Shown here in pieces: positions 16,874 to 26,449 of a DNA stretch of 41,303 nucleotides; the first letter of the stretch is position 1, and every line of letters starts with the position of its first letter. Source of the DNA: Eubacterium sp. (GTDB lineage: Bacteria > Bacillota > Clostridia > Peptostreptococcales > Anaerovoracaceae). Made by a program: the position numbers and the translations under genes. The notes under the pieces were generated by a model. It ran no database searches and was not told where the DNA came from. It worked only from the letters and a program-made list of their open reading frames with translations. Where the stretch lies: positions 1 to 41,303 of the forward strand of contig JAETRU010000026.1 in the NCBI GenBank assembly GCA_021769965.1, written 5' to 3'.

Positions 16874-17998
16874 TTATTTTCTATTCAGAAATGAAGGGAT
16901 GTCTCCAAATCTGGAATCATTTTCGTCTTCATCCTTGGTCTCGTCGAAGATCTGACCCAGGGTCATGCTTCTGCCCCTCAGGCCGTTTTCCATGACTACT
17001 TCCTTGGGTCTTTCAGGCGCATAGCCGACAGGTTCTGATTCCAGACCTTCTCCAAAGCCTGTAGCGATAACAGTGATGGCAACCTCGTCGTTCATCTCCT
17101 CGCTGACTGCAGCGCCGAAGATCAGGATAGCTTCTCTGTCTGCCTGCTCCTCCACCATGCTGGCGATCTCGTTGACTTCCAGCATGCCCAGATCGTATCC
17201 GCCGGATACATACAGCAGGATCGCCCTGGCGCCCGCGATGGTAGTTTCCAGCAGCGGACTTTCGATAGCGGTTTTGACCGCGTCCTTTGCCCGGTTTTCG
17301 CCCTTGCCGCGGCCTGTACCCATATGAGCCACGCCTCTGTCGGTCATGACGGACTTGACATCGGCAAAGTCCACGTTGATCAGAGCGTGATCGCTGATCA
17401 GGTCGGAAATACCCTGAACGCCCTTGCGCAGAACGTCATCTGCCATAGTGAAGGCTTCCAGCATGGAAGTATTCTTCTCGCAGTTCTGCAGAAGCTTGTC
17501 ATTAGGCACCACTACAAGGGAGTCTACATATTTTTTCAAAAATCCCAGGCCCAGCTCAGCCTGATCCTTTCTCTTCTTTCCTTCAAAAGAGAAAGGCTTG
17601 GTCACTACGCCTACAGTCAGGATCCCCATGTCCTTGGAAGCCTTGGCGATGATCGGCGCCGCGCCTGTACCGGTGCCGCCGCCCATGCCGGCCGTGATGA
17701 ACACCATATCGGATCCTTCCAGCAGATCCGTTATCTCATCGAGCGTCTCTTCCGCGGACCGCTGTCCTACTTCCGGATTGCCGCCCGCGCCCAGACCTCT
17801 GGTTAATTTCTCACCGATCTGTATCTTTGTTTCTGCCTTGCATCTATTCAACGCCTGTCTATCCGTATTCACCGCGATAAACTGGACGCCTCTTAAATCA
17901 GCCTCCATCATCCGGTTCACCGCGTTACAGCCGCCGCCGCCTACGCCGATAACCTTGATGACTGCTGCATTATCCTGGCCAGTCTCAAATTGCAACAT
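16874..17998 (-). CDS. ftsZ: Cell division protein FtsZ
   Basis: 374 residues. The tubulin-like GTPase has the signature GGGTGTG at residues 106-112 and the early glycine loop [15 protein letters not shown]. The synergy loop [11 protein letters not shown] lies near 210. A linker of about 50 residues leads to the conserved C-terminal peptide DIPSFLNRK, which binds FtsA, SepF and ZapA-type partners. GTP-driven polymers form the Z ring. GGAGG sits before ATG 17998. It follows ftsQ by 72 nt, with a possible promoter in that gap, and ends at a terminator. No ftsA lies next to it. Confidence 0.98.
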   Translation of the reverse strand: MLQFETGQDNAAVIKVIGVGGGGCNAVNRMMEADLRGVQFIAVNTDRQALNRCKAETKIQIGEKLTRGLGAGGNPEVGQRSAEETLDEITDLLEGSDMVFITAGMGGGTGTGAAPIIAKASKDMGILTVGVVTKPFSFEGKKRKDQAELGLGFLKKYVDSLVVVPNDKLLQNCEKNTSMLEAFTMADDVLRKGVQGISDLISDHALINVDFADVKSVMTDRGVAHMGTGRGKGENRAKDAVKTAIESPLLETTIAGARAILLYVSGGYDLGMLEVNEIASMVEEQADREAILIFGAAVSEEMNDEVAITVIATGFGEGLESEPVGYAPERPKEVVMENGLRGRSMTLGQIFDETKDEDENDSRFGDIPSFLNRK

Positions 17999-18023
17999 TG
18001 TAAATTGCCTCCTTGCATCCCAT

Positions 18024-18051
18024 AATATAGTTTATTTTATCACAAAAGCAA
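18024..18051 (-). promoter_or_regulatory. Possible promoter of ftsZ
   Basis: Minus strand TTGCTT (18051-18046), 16 bp, TATATT (18029-18024), in the AT-rich 72-nt gap before ftsZ. Would allow extra ftsZ expression independent of the cluster. Moderate match only. Confidence 0.4.
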
Positions 18052-18070
18052 CGCCTTTGCATTAGTTTTT

Positions 18071-18883
18071 TCACGAAAAATCCGGGGAAAATGGCACATA
18101 ATTGTGATCGCCCAGGTTAATGGTACCTCTGCGGATGTCGCTTTTTATCAATTTATTGACAACTTTCTGCAGATTTCCGCTGTCGATAGCCTTCATCATC
18201 TGCTTCGGCGTGCCCTTCACCACCAGCGTATCGTAGATATAGGCCCGTATCACCACCTGCGACACATCGATCTTCTTGAAGAAGAAATCACCGTCCTTCA
18301 TGGAATTCAGCATCTGCAGCGTACTGGCAAGTGTGGCTGCCTCCTCTGCTTCCACCGGCTCTCCCACCTTCAGCTTGCTCACCGTAAGCCCGGTCAGCAG
18401 GGTCAGCTTGGGATCTACCGAAGTCTTTCGCAGCATGACTCCTTCCTCATCGATAACGATATAGGAATCTCCGTAGGTAATGGCCGCGATCTGGTCTCGC
18501 TCCTCCACCTCAATGACCAGAGTATCCGGCAGCTTCCGGTGCACCGTCACATCGACAAAGTAAGGATCCGCCATGAGCCGGTCTTTTATATCAGAGCTGC
18601 GGGCGCCCCAGAACAGATTGACGCCGGTCCTTGCGTCTGCCAGATTGATGATCTCATCGTCATCGTAATACTGATTGCCCTCCACTTCTACTGTCTTAAC
18701 AGCAAAGAAGCCGGAGGACAGAAAGGCTCCGGCAGCCGCGATCACAGCCAGCAGGATCACAAACCGCCGCAGGTAATGCTTTTTCCTGCGTTTTTTCGGT
18801 TCCCGTTTTACCTGGTTAAAGTCGATATCGTCATAAGCCTCCTGCTCATATATTTCTTCGTAGTCTTCGTAGTAGTCCTTCAT
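18071..18883 (-). CDS. ftsQ: Cell division protein FtsQ/DivIB
   Basis: 270 residues. A cytosolic N-terminus rich in D/E/Y then basic residues (KREPKKRRKKHYLRR, 26-40) precedes one membrane segment (about 41-65). The extracytoplasmic POTRA domain begins KTVEVEGNQYYDDDEIINLA and is followed by the FtsQ beta domain. It joins FtsL and the septal PBP in the division complex. The start ATG overlaps the murG stop by 4 nt (ATGA), so the two are coupled. Confidence 0.9.
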   Translation of the reverse strand: MKDYYEDYEEIYEQEAYDDIDFNQVKREPKKRRKKHYLRRFVILLAVIAAAGAFLSSGFFAVKTVEVEGNQYYDDDEIINLADARTGVNLFWGARSSDIKDRLMADPYFVDVTVHRKLPDTLVIEVEERDQIAAITYGDSYIVIDEEGVMLRKTSVDPKLTLLTGLTVSKLKVGEPVEAEEAATLASTLQMLNSMKDGDFFFKKIDVSQVVIRAYIYDTLVVKGTPKQMMKAIDSGNLQKVVNKLIKSDIRRGTINLGDHNYVPFSPDFS

Positions 18884-19977
18884 CCCTTTTCTATCTCCGC
18901 ATATATGACTTCACACGCGTCAAGCGGCGCGCACTGCGCGCTGGCACTGCTCATCTTATCCAGAACCTCAGGATTATTGCGCAGGCGCATGACTTCACTG
19001 ATCAGGCCCTCGCTGGTCAGTTCCTTTTCCTCCAGCAGTACCGCGCCGCCTTTGTCCGCCACTGACTTGGCGTTAAAATACTGATGGTTGCCTGTCACAT
19101 TAGGCGAAGGGATCAGGATCGCCGCCTTGCCGCATACCGTGGTCTCCGCCACTGACAGAGCGCCTGCCCGGCTGATGATCAGATCCGCCGCGCTCAGATA
19201 TGTAGGCATATCGTTGATATAGGAACAGATCCTGACGTTCTGCGCAGGCTCGATACCTTTTTCCGCCGCCTTGTCCAGAATCTCCGTATAATACTGGCTG
19301 CCCGTTCCAAAGATAAAAGTCACATCCTTGTGTCCGTTGACCGCCTCCATCAGATCGAAAGCCACCTCGTTGATCTTCTCGGCTCCCTGGCTGCCGCCAA
19401 AGGAGAATACGACAAAATCATCCTGAGGAATGCCAAGCTCTGTCCTGGCCGCGTTTTTATCTGCTTCATAGAAACTGCGCCGTACCGGATTTCCGCTGCA
19501 GATGTGCTTCTCCGGCTGATGGAAATAATGGCTCGCCTCCGGAAAGCCCAGAAATACCTTATCAGCGAATTTCTCCAGCGTCTTGTTTGCGACGCCCGGA
19601 AAAGCGTTCTGCTCGTGAAGATAACAGCGGGCTCCGTATTTATGGCCGGCATACATGACCGGCACGCAGACAAAACCTCCGGTGCCGATGACCACGTCCG
19701 GTTTGAACTTCTTCATGATCCGGTAGGCCTGCGCCACTCCCTTCATAGTGGTCAGTCCTGTGTCAAATACCTTCAGAATATTACGCCGGTCCAGCCACTT
19801 AGCCGAAACCAGTTCCAGCTGATACCCGCTTCTCGGCACGATATCCTTTTCCAGGCCGATATCGTTGCCGATGTACAGAACCTTGGAATCCGGATCCTTT
19901 TCCATGACTTTATCTGCGATGGCAATGGCCGGGTAAATATGTCCCCCCGTACCGCCGCCGGTTACGATGACTCTCAT
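18880..19977 (-). CDS. murG: UDP-GlcNAc--undecaprenyl-PP-MurNAc-pentapeptide transferase MurG
   Basis: 365 residues, the typical length. It adds GlcNAc to lipid I to make lipid II at the inner face of the membrane. Two Rossmann halves of a GT-B fold are visible: the N-terminal glycine loop VTGGGTGGHIYPA (5-17), the second loop SFGGSQGAEKINEVA, and the donor-binding stretch ISRAGALSVAETTVCGKAAILIPSP near 270. It lies between ftsW and ftsQ, as in other Firmicutes. Confidence 0.97.
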   Translation of the reverse strand: MRVIVTGGGTGGHIYPAIAIADKVMEKDPDSKVLYIGNDIGLEKDIVPRSGYQLELVSAKWLDRRNILKVFDTGLTTMKGVAQAYRIMKKFKPDVVIGTGGFVCVPVMYAGHKYGARCYLHEQNAFPGVANKTLEKFADKVFLGFPEASHYFHQPEKHICSGNPVRRSFYEADKNAARTELGIPQDDFVVFSFGGSQGAEKINEVAFDLMEAVNGHKDVTFIFGTGSQYYTEILDKAAEKGIEPAQNVRICSYINDMPTYLSAADLIISRAGALSVAETTVCGKAAILIPSPNVTGNHQYFNAKSVADKGGAVLLEEKELTSEGLISEVMRLRNNPEVLDKMSSASAQCAPLDACEVIYAEIEKG

Positions 19978-20022
19978 CTGCTGTCCCTCCGTTCTCTTAC
20001 TCGTAATCTGTATCTGTTCAAG

Positions 20023-21186
20023 CTATCTCTGTTTTTCTCTCTTTGCCGGTGCCGCAGCGCCGCCTTTGCTCTGTCTCGACACGTTGAGCACCATGCCTGC
20101 CGAGGCCATGAAGATCCACAGAGCGTTGCCGCCGTAACTGATAAACGGCAGCGAAATGCCTGTAGGCGGCATGGAAGAGGTGACGACTGCCAGATTGAGC
20201 ACCACCTGCAGTCCGATCATGATGGTAACGCCGCCGGAAAGCAGCATGCCGAACCGGTCAGGAGCGTTGAGGCAGACATGGAAGCACCTCCAGATCAGAA
20301 CGATATAGATCAGGAGAAGCAGAAGCAGCCCGACAAATCCCAGCTCCTCGCCTATGATAGCCGCGATCACGTCGTTCTGCGGTTCCGGCAGATACAGGTT
20401 CTTCTGTATGCTCTTCCCCAGACCCAGACCGAAAAGTCCGCCGGATCCCAGCGCCAGCAGCGACTGAACGATCTGATAGCCGTCTCCCGCCGCATCCGCA
20501 AAAGGATCCAGAAAGCTGGTAAACCGCTTTCCCCAGTGTTCCGCGCCGATCTTATCTCCGATCGCGATCAGGCCGAAAACTCCGCAGACGCCTGCTATAC
20601 CTGCTCCGATCACGTATTTCCACTGCAGTCCGGCCAGAAACATGATGCCGGCGATAATGCCGCAGACTGTGATCGCAGTGGACAGATTCGGCTGTTTGAT
20701 GATCAGACCTGCCACTACCCCCATAAGGACCAGCAGCGGCAGCACGCCGCGGCGGAAGGAGAGAATGATCTTCGGATCGCTGGCAAGATAAGCCGCCGTA
20801 AAGATGATCACGGCGATCTTGGATATCTCTCCGGGCATAACAGTAAACCCAATATACAGAGCGCGGGTCGCGCCGCCCTCCTCTCTGCCCAGAGGCGTGA
20901 ACAGCAATACGAGCATGATGATGCTGACTACGATGATCAGCACCGACAGGCGCCGCCACACGTGGTAGTCAAGCCACGAGCAGAAGCCCATGATAACAAA
21001 ACCCGATATCGCGAAAAAAGCCTGCTTGGTCAGGTAGCTGTAGGGTGATCCCGAATCATTGATGGACTTGTAATAACTGGCGCTGAAAACCATGACCACG
21101 CCGAAAATGACCAGAATGGTCACCATAGCGACGATCACGAAATCGCTCTGCCTTATGTTCTTCCCGCCTTTAAAATTCAATCTCAT
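20023..21186 (-). CDS. ftsW: Lipid II polymerase FtsW (SEDS family)
   Basis: 387 residues with ten predicted membrane segments. SEDS motifs are present: KLPEPQND-like YLPEPQNDVIAAIIGEELGF (about 245-265) and the last-helix GISLPFISYGGNALW. SEDS proteins polymerise glycan strands from lipid II together with a class B PBP; position in the dcw cluster favours FtsW (division) or its sporulation relative SpoVE over RodA. The C-terminal tail is basic (APAKREKQR). The ATG directly follows the murD stop (TAAATG), with only AGGT as a weak ribosome binding site. Confidence 0.94.
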   Translation of the reverse strand: MRLNFKGGKNIRQSDFVIVAMVTILVIFGVVMVFSASYYKSINDSGSPYSYLTKQAFFAISGFVIMGFCSWLDYHVWRRLSVLIIVVSIIMLVLLFTPLGREEGGATRALYIGFTVMPGEISKIAVIIFTAAYLASDPKIILSFRRGVLPLLVLMGVVAGLIIKQPNLSTAITVCGIIAGIMFLAGLQWKYVIGAGIAGVCGVFGLIAIGDKIGAEHWGKRFTSFLDPFADAAGDGYQIVQSLLALGSGGLFGLGLGKSIQKNLYLPEPQNDVIAAIIGEELGFVGLLLLLLIYIVLIWRCFHVCLNAPDRFGMLLSGGVTIMIGLQVVLNLAVVTSSMPPTGISLPFISYGGNALWIFMASAGMVLNVSRQSKGGAAAPAKREKQR

Positions 21187-22557
21187 TTATAACCTGCTCA
21201 CACAATTTTTAAAGTGTTCTCCCCTTTGCTCAAAGTTGGTATACATATCCCAGCTGGCACAGGCCGGTGACAGAAGCACGGTATCTCCCGGCTCAGCCAG
21301 TTCGTAGGCCTTGCGTACGCAGGCCTCCATATCCCTGCAGGTCACATAGTCTGTAAACCCGCAGCGGTCCGCCGCTTCCGCGATCAGATGACCGTCTCTT
21401 CCAAGGAGTATCATCTTCTTCACACTGCCGTCAAACTGGCGGATAAAATCATCAAAGACCTGGCCTTTGGCGTCGCCTCCCGCGATGAGAATAACGTTCT
21501 TCTCGATCGCGCGCAGAGCCGTGACAGCCGCGTCAATGTTGGTTCCCTTGGAATCGTTGTAGTAATTGACGCCGTCTACCTGTCCGCAGAACTCGATCCG
21601 GTGCTCCACGCCGTTGAAAGCTCTGATGCCGTCCGCGATAGTCTGCGGATCTATGCCGGCAAAGTAACAGATGGCTGCCGCCGCAAGGGCATTCTCCAGA
21701 TTATGGCTGCCGATGATCTTCAGCTCGTCAGCGCCGCAGATATCGACCAGGCTGCCGTCTTCATCCCTGATGACCAGACGTCCCTCCTTTACAAAAGCGC
21801 CGAAATCCAGCTGGCTCTTTCTGCTGAATGGAACCACCTTCGCCTGACAGCCTGCCGCCAGGCGGAAGCATTCCTTATCATCGTAGTTGATGACCAGATA
21901 TCCGTCAGACCTCTGATTGGCAAAGATCTTCGCTTTCGCCTCTCCATAGGCCTTCATGGTATGATGCCTGTTCAGATGATCCGGCGTCAGATTCAGAATG
22001 GCAGATACCACCGGCTTAAAATAGCGTGTAGTCTCCAGCTGGAAGCTGCTGGTCTCAGTGACCAGCCAGTCTTCTGCAGACGCGTCTATAGACGCGGAGA
22101 TGACCGCTACGCCGATATTTCCCACTACATAGGTCTTCCTCCTGGAAGCCTTGAATATCTCTCCCACCAGCGTGGTAGTCGTCGTTTTGCCGTTGGTGCC
22201 TGTGATGGCGACATAATTGCCGCTGCCGATCCGGTAGGCGATCTCCAGCTCACCGATGATCTCAGCTCCTTTTTCCTGCGCTTCCTGTATAAACGGCAGC
22301 TCAGGACTGACGCCGGGACTTAAGATCAGCATGTCAAAGGCTCCCATATCAGGCGGTGTCTGCGCGAAATAGCAGCGAACGCCCTTTCCTCTCAGAAACG
22401 CCGTCAGCTGCGCGTCCACGCTCTCTACCCGCTTGGAATCCTGAATCGAGACCTCCGCTCCCAGACGCAGCATGGCCTGTGAAGCGGCAATGCCGGATTT
22501 TCCCAGACCTACGACAAGTACCTTCTTATACTTCATATTCTCTAAATTTACGCTCAT
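21187..22557 (-). CDS. murD: UDP-MurNAc-L-alanine--D-glutamate ligase
   Basis: 456 residues, normal for MurD, which adds D-Glu to UDP-MurNAc-L-Ala with ATP in the cytosol. The N-terminal Rossmann domain (VLVVGLGKSGIAAS) binds the UDP nucleotide. The ATP loop is GTNGKTTTTTLV near 113, with downstream NLTPDHLNRH and the C-terminal YNDSKGTNIDAAVTAL motif typical of MurD. The ATG is preceded by GAAAGAG. It is 32 nt after mraY and abuts ftsW. Confidence 0.97.
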   Translation of the reverse strand: MSVNLENMKYKKVLVVGLGKSGIAASQAMLRLGAEVSIQDSKRVESVDAQLTAFLRGKGVRCYFAQTPPDMGAFDMLILSPGVSPELPFIQEAQEKGAEIIGELEIAYRIGSGNYVAITGTNGKTTTTTLVGEIFKASRRKTYVVGNIGVAVISASIDASAEDWLVTETSSFQLETTRYFKPVVSAILNLTPDHLNRHHTMKAYGEAKAKIFANQRSDGYLVINYDDKECFRLAAGCQAKVVPFSRKSQLDFGAFVKEGRLVIRDEDGSLVDICGADELKIIGSHNLENALAAAAICYFAGIDPQTIADGIRAFNGVEHRIEFCGQVDGVNYYNDSKGTNIDAAVTALRAIEKNVILIAGGDAKGQVFDDFIRQFDGSVKKMILLGRDGHLIAEAADRCGFTDYVTCRDMEACVRKAYELAEPGDTVLLSPACASWDMYTNFEQRGEHFKNCVSRL

Positions 22558-22589
22558 ATTATCACTCTTTCTATGATTTTATCCTTTTC

Positions 22590-23555
22590 TTACAGATTCA
22601 TGATCACGTACGCGGCGACGCAGCATACCAAAGCGATCAGCCAGAACATGGCGACTACGTTTTTCTCCTTCATGCCGCACATTTCAAAGTGATGGTGCAG
22701 CGGCGCCATCTTGAAGAAGCGCTTGCCTCCTGTAGCCTTGAAATACAGGACCTGTATGATCACCGACAATGCCTCCAGCACGTAGATCAGACCTGCCACC
22801 GGCAGCAGAAATTCCACTTTCATGATAATGGCGGCTGACGCCAGCGCTCCGCCCAGTGCCATGGAGCCGGTATCGCCCATAAACAGCTTCGCCGGGTATC
22901 TGTTGAAGCACAGGAATCCCAGACACGCGCCTGTAAGCGCGCTGCAGAAAATGGCTGCGGATCCGTGTCCGAACTGCATGCCCACGATGGCAAAGAAGAA
23001 GGCCACCAGCGCGGTCACGCCGGAAGACAGGCCGTCCAGGCCGTCAGTCAGATTTACGGCATTGGCCATGGCAACTACCACAAAGGCCACAAACGGGATG
23101 TACAGCCATCCGAAATCAACGTAGCGGTTGATAAACGGGATCCATACGTCCGTGCCATAGCCGGAGAACTCGGCCATATATACGGCCAGACCGACCGCGA
23201 TCAGGATCTGCAGCACCAGCTTCTGCCATGCCCGAAGACCCAGATTGTGCTTTTTCGCCACTTTGATATAATCGTCCAGAAAACCCAGAAGTCCGAACAA
23301 AAGTGTGACCAGCAGCATGATAAGGGAATCTGTACTCACCCTGCCGCCGATAAAAGTCATCAGGACCAGCGCCGCGAAGATGGCGATGCCGCCCATAGTC
23401 GGCGTTCCTTCTTTTGACAGATGGGACTGAGGTCCCTCTTCCCTGATAAACTGACGAAACTGCTTATGCTTTAAAATCGGGATCTCCACGCCGGTCAGCA
23501 CTGCTGACGCCATAGTTCCCAAAACCGCGATAAAGATGAGTTGTATGATCTGCAT
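22590..23555 (-). CDS. mraY: Phospho-MurNAc-pentapeptide transferase MraY
   Basis: 321 residues with about ten membrane segments. It transfers phospho-MurNAc-pentapeptide to undecaprenyl phosphate, giving lipid I. Catalytic motifs are present: FLDDYIKVAKKHN (about 91-103), NAVNLTDGLDGLSSG (about 170) and FMGDTGSMALGG, plus PLHHHFEMCGMKE near the C-terminus. AGGAG precedes the ATG. It lies 7 nt after murF. Confidence 0.97.
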   Translation of the reverse strand: MQIIQLIFIAVLGTMASAVLTGVEIPILKHKQFRQFIREEGPQSHLSKEGTPTMGGIAIFAALVLMTFIGGRVSTDSLIMLLVTLLFGLLGFLDDYIKVAKKHNLGLRAWQKLVLQILIAVGLAVYMAEFSGYGTDVWIPFINRYVDFGWLYIPFVAFVVVAMANAVNLTDGLDGLSSGVTALVAFFFAIVGMQFGHGSAAIFCSALTGACLGFLCFNRYPAKLFMGDTGSMALGGALASAAIIMKVEFLLPVAGLIYVLEALSVIIQVLYFKATGGKRFFKMAPLHHHFEMCGMKEKNVVAMFWLIALVCCVAAYVIMNL

Positions 23556-23562
23556 TGTTCTT

Positions 23563-24942
23563 TTACTCCTGTTCCTTCATGATTTTATCTACGACCCGTT
23601 CCATTTCCATGGCCCGTGAGGCTTTGACCAGAACAGCGTCGCCTTCCCGAAGGAGGCCGCATACTGCCTGTTCCAGTTCCTCTCTAGTGTCAAAGTATTT
23701 TACTTCAGCCGCGCCTGCGCCAGCGGCGCCTTCGGCGATATCATCCGCTTTGTCTCCCGCTGTCAGGATCAGATCTACCTTCCGGGCAGCGGCAAAAGCT
23801 CCGATCTCCCTGTGGTAGGCGCGTGAATCCGGTCCCAGCTCGTTCATGCCGCCCAGTATGGCCACCTTACGACGGCCCTCCGTGTGCAGCAGTGTTTCGA
23901 TCGCCGACTTCATGGAATCCGGCGCCGCGTTATACGTATCGTCTATGATCTTCATGCCGCCCTTTTCCAGTACGGTAAGCCTTTTTCCGGTCAGCTGCAT
24001 CTCTGCAAGGCCGCGCGCCGCCTCTTCTATGGTTATGCCGAGATCCGCGCAGGCCGCTATGGCCAGAGTAGCGTTCAAAGCGTTGTGAGCGCCCGGTATC
24101 GGCAGACTGATCTGATATTCCCTGTCTTTCGCCGTCAGCGTCCAGCTGATCCCCGACGCGCCGCCGTCCTTAATATCGCTGACGCGGTAGTCACTGGACG
24201 GATCCGTTCCCGCACGAACTATCTTGCAGCCAGTTGACAGCTCTGCCCCCTGCAGCATATCGTTATCCTGATTGATGACCAGGGTATTCTCATCCGTGAA
24301 ATAATCGGTGATCTCCAACTTGGCCGCCAGGATCTCTTCCCGGCTTCCCAGATTTTCGATGTGGGATATACCTACATTGGTTATTATTCCAATATCAGGT
24401 CTGATTATATCCACAAGTCTGTGAATTTCATACCGATGATCCATGCCGATCTCCAGTACGGCCGCCTCCATGGAATCATCAAAGGTAAAGATGGTCTGGG
24501 GTACGCCGATGTCGTTGTTGAAATTTCCCACCGTAGTTCCGGTGACGTATTTCCGGCGCAGTATGTTATAGACCATATCTCTGGTGCTGGTCTTTCCCAC
24601 ACTGCCGGTAACAGCGACGATCTTTAGACCCAGTTTCTTCAGATACCAGCGGGCCAGCTTCTGCATGGCCGCAGTCGTATCCTCAACCAGGATGACGCTG
24701 GCGCCGTCCAGACCCTCCGCAGCTTTCTCTCTTGCTGTCAAAAAGGCTCTGCATCCGTTCTGATAAGCCATCGGCATGAATTTATGGGCGTCGTGAACCT
24801 CTCCGATGATGGGGATAAACAGTTCTCCGTCCTTTGCTGTTCTGGAATCTGTGCTGACTGCCGTAACGGCAGCCGCCGGATCCCCGCTAAGCAGGCGTCC
24901 CTCAGCAGCCGCCTGAATTTCCGCGATTGTAATTCTGTTCAT
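23563..24942 (-). CDS. murF: UDP-MurNAc-tripeptide--D-Ala-D-Ala ligase
   Basis: 459 residues. It adds D-Ala-D-Ala to complete the UDP-MurNAc-pentapeptide. The N-terminal domain has VSTDSRTAKDGELFIPI, the ATP loop is GSVGKTSTRDMV near 112, then GNFNNDIGVPQTI and the C-terminal IIDDTYNAAPDSMKSAIETL, all MurF signatures. AAAGGTG precedes ATG 24942. It overlaps the end of murE by 41 nt in another frame, a strong sign of coupling. Confidence 0.97.
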   Translation of the reverse strand: MNRITIAEIQAAAEGRLLSGDPAAAVTAVSTDSRTAKDGELFIPIIGEVHDAHKFMPMAYQNGCRAFLTAREKAAEGLDGASVILVEDTTAAMQKLARWYLKKLGLKIVAVTGSVGKTSTRDMVYNILRRKYVTGTTVGNFNNDIGVPQTIFTFDDSMEAAVLEIGMDHRYEIHRLVDIIRPDIGIITNVGISHIENLGSREEILAAKLEITDYFTDENTLVINQDNDMLQGAELSTGCKIVRAGTDPSSDYRVSDIKDGGASGISWTLTAKDREYQISLPIPGAHNALNATLAIAACADLGITIEEAARGLAEMQLTGKRLTVLEKGGMKIIDDTYNAAPDSMKSAIETLLHTEGRRKVAILGGMNELGPDSRAYHREIGAFAAARKVDLILTAGDKADDIAEGAAGAGAAEVKYFDTREELEQAVCGLLREGDAVLVKASRAMEMERVVDKIMKEQE

Positions 24943-26422
24943 TTTTCACCTTTTCTATTGATGACCGGACAGTTTCACGATCATCAAAGTGTATTTTAAA
25001 ATTTCCGAGGATCTGATAATCCTCATGGCCCTTGCCGCATATCACAGTGATCTCACCGGCCCGGCAGCTTCTCACAGCCTCTTCGATGGCCTGCCGCCGG
25101 TCTTCAATGACACGGAAAGGCGTCTCAAATTTCGATACTTCTTCTATTATATCACGAATAATATCCTGTGGCGCCTCATTTCTCGGATTATCCGAGGTAA
25201 TTATGATCCTGTCGGCATATTCTGCCGCAGCTTCGCCCATTTTCCGTCTTCTGCCCGGATCCCGGCCGCCTCCGCAGCCAAAAACGCAGGTCAGACCTGA
25301 CGGACGGTATGACCGCAGCGACTTTAAAAGGACCCGCAGCCCCGTTCCATTGTGGGCGTAGTCCACCAGGATCAGTCTGGATGCATCCAGAGCGAACGTC
25401 TGCTGTCTGCCCGGCACGGATACCTTCCGCAATGCTTTCACCGCGGTTTCCAGAGGTATTCCCATCTGGCTGCACACGCTGACAGCTGCCAGCGCGTTGC
25501 GGCAGTTGAAATCTCCCGGCATGGACAGCGTCACATTCCCGTCAGGATCGCTTCCTCCTGCCCTGCCGCGGACCCGGAATTCACTTCCCAGCGCGCCCGG
25601 CATCCGCATGGGACAAAGGCTTTCAGCCCGCAGATCATTGCCTTCGCCAAAGCCAAAAGTCTGTATCCGGCACGACGCCTTTTCTGTGATCAGGAAAAGA
25701 TCAGGATCATCACCGTTGACCAGACCCACCCGGCAGCGCTGAAACAGCTTTGCTTTGCAGGCAGCGTAGTCGGCAAAATCAGGATGCTCCAGAGGACTGA
25801 TGTGATCTTCTTCTATATTGGTAAATACGCCGTAGTCAAAATAAACCGGCCAGGTCCGCTCAAGCTTCATTGCCTGAGAGGATACCTCGATGACCGCGGC
25901 TCTGCAGCCGCTTTCGGCCATATCATACAGATATTTCTGCAGCTGTATGGAATCCGGCGTGGTATATTCGCTTTTCAATATCTCTTTTCCCGTGCGGATC
26001 TCCACCGTTCCGATGAGTCCGGTCCTGATTCCCGCTTCTTCCAGAATGGCCCGGATCATATAGGAGACCGTGGTTTTTCCTTTGGTTCCTGTAACGCCGA
26101 CGGTGGTCAGCTTCTCAGCCGGATAGCCGTAAAATGCCGCCGCCATGGCGCCCATGGCCCTGCGGACATCGCCGGTAATTAAAACCGCTGTACCGTTTTC
26201 CTCCTGCAGCCGGATCTCTCTGCCGCAGACCACAGCCGCAGCGCCTCCAAAGACCGCAGACTCCGCATAGTCGTGACCGTCCGTCAGACACCCTTTGATG
26301 CAGAAAAACAGACATCCCTGACACGCCTGGCGGGAATCACAGGTGAGGGAGGTTATCTCCCGATCCGGATCTCCCCGGACGATCTGACATCCTCCTGCTT
26401 CCGCTAATGTTTTAAGTTTCAG
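24902..26422 (-). CDS. murE: UDP-MurNAc-L-Ala-D-Glu--meso-DAP ligase (CTG start)
   Basis: About 506 residues if translation begins at CTG 26422. The frame with a standard start codon begins only at GTG 26233, which would cut off the family's N-terminal domain; yet the frame stays open upstream and encodes it (KLKTLAEAGGCQIVRGD, LTCDSRQACQGCLFFCIKG). GAGAGGG lies 5 nt before the CTG, and the preceding in-frame stop is the TAG of the PBP gene, with no ATG, GTG or TTG between. The ATP loop is GTKGKTTVSYMI. TSDNPRNEAP carries the DNPR motif of meso-diaminopimelate-adding MurE. Confidence 0.9.
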   Translation of the reverse strand: MKLKTLAEAGGCQIVRGDPDREITSLTCDSRQACQGCLFFCIKGCLTDGHDYAESAVFGGAAAVVCGREIRLQEENGTAVLITGDVRRAMGAMAAAFYGYPAEKLTTVGVTGTKGKTTVSYMIRAILEEAGIRTGLIGTVEIRTGKEILKSEYTTPDSIQLQKYLYDMAESGCRAAVIEVSSQAMKLERTWPVYFDYGVFTNIEEDHISPLEHPDFADYAACKAKLFQRCRVGLVNGDDPDLFLITEKASCRIQTFGFGEGNDLRAESLCPMRMPGALGSEFRVRGRAGGSDPDGNVTLSMPGDFNCRNALAAVSVCSQMGIPLETAVKALRKVSVPGRQQTFALDASRLILVDYAHNGTGLRVLLKSLRSYRPSGLTCVFGCGGGRDPGRRRKMGEAAAEYADRIIITSDNPRNEAPQDIIRDIIEEVSKFETPFRVIEDRRQAIEEAVRSCRAGEITVICGKGHEDYQILGNFKIHFDDRETVRSSIEKVKNEQNYNRGNSGGC

Positions 26423-26449
26423 ATAAACCCTCTCGATTCTATATTCCGT

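Noticed and set aside
19330-21048. Plus-strand frame of 572 codons opposite murG and ftsW
   Set aside because: Lies wholly antisense to two well-recognised genes; composition (H, R, Q, D rich) is that of a shadow and it has no recognisable domain.
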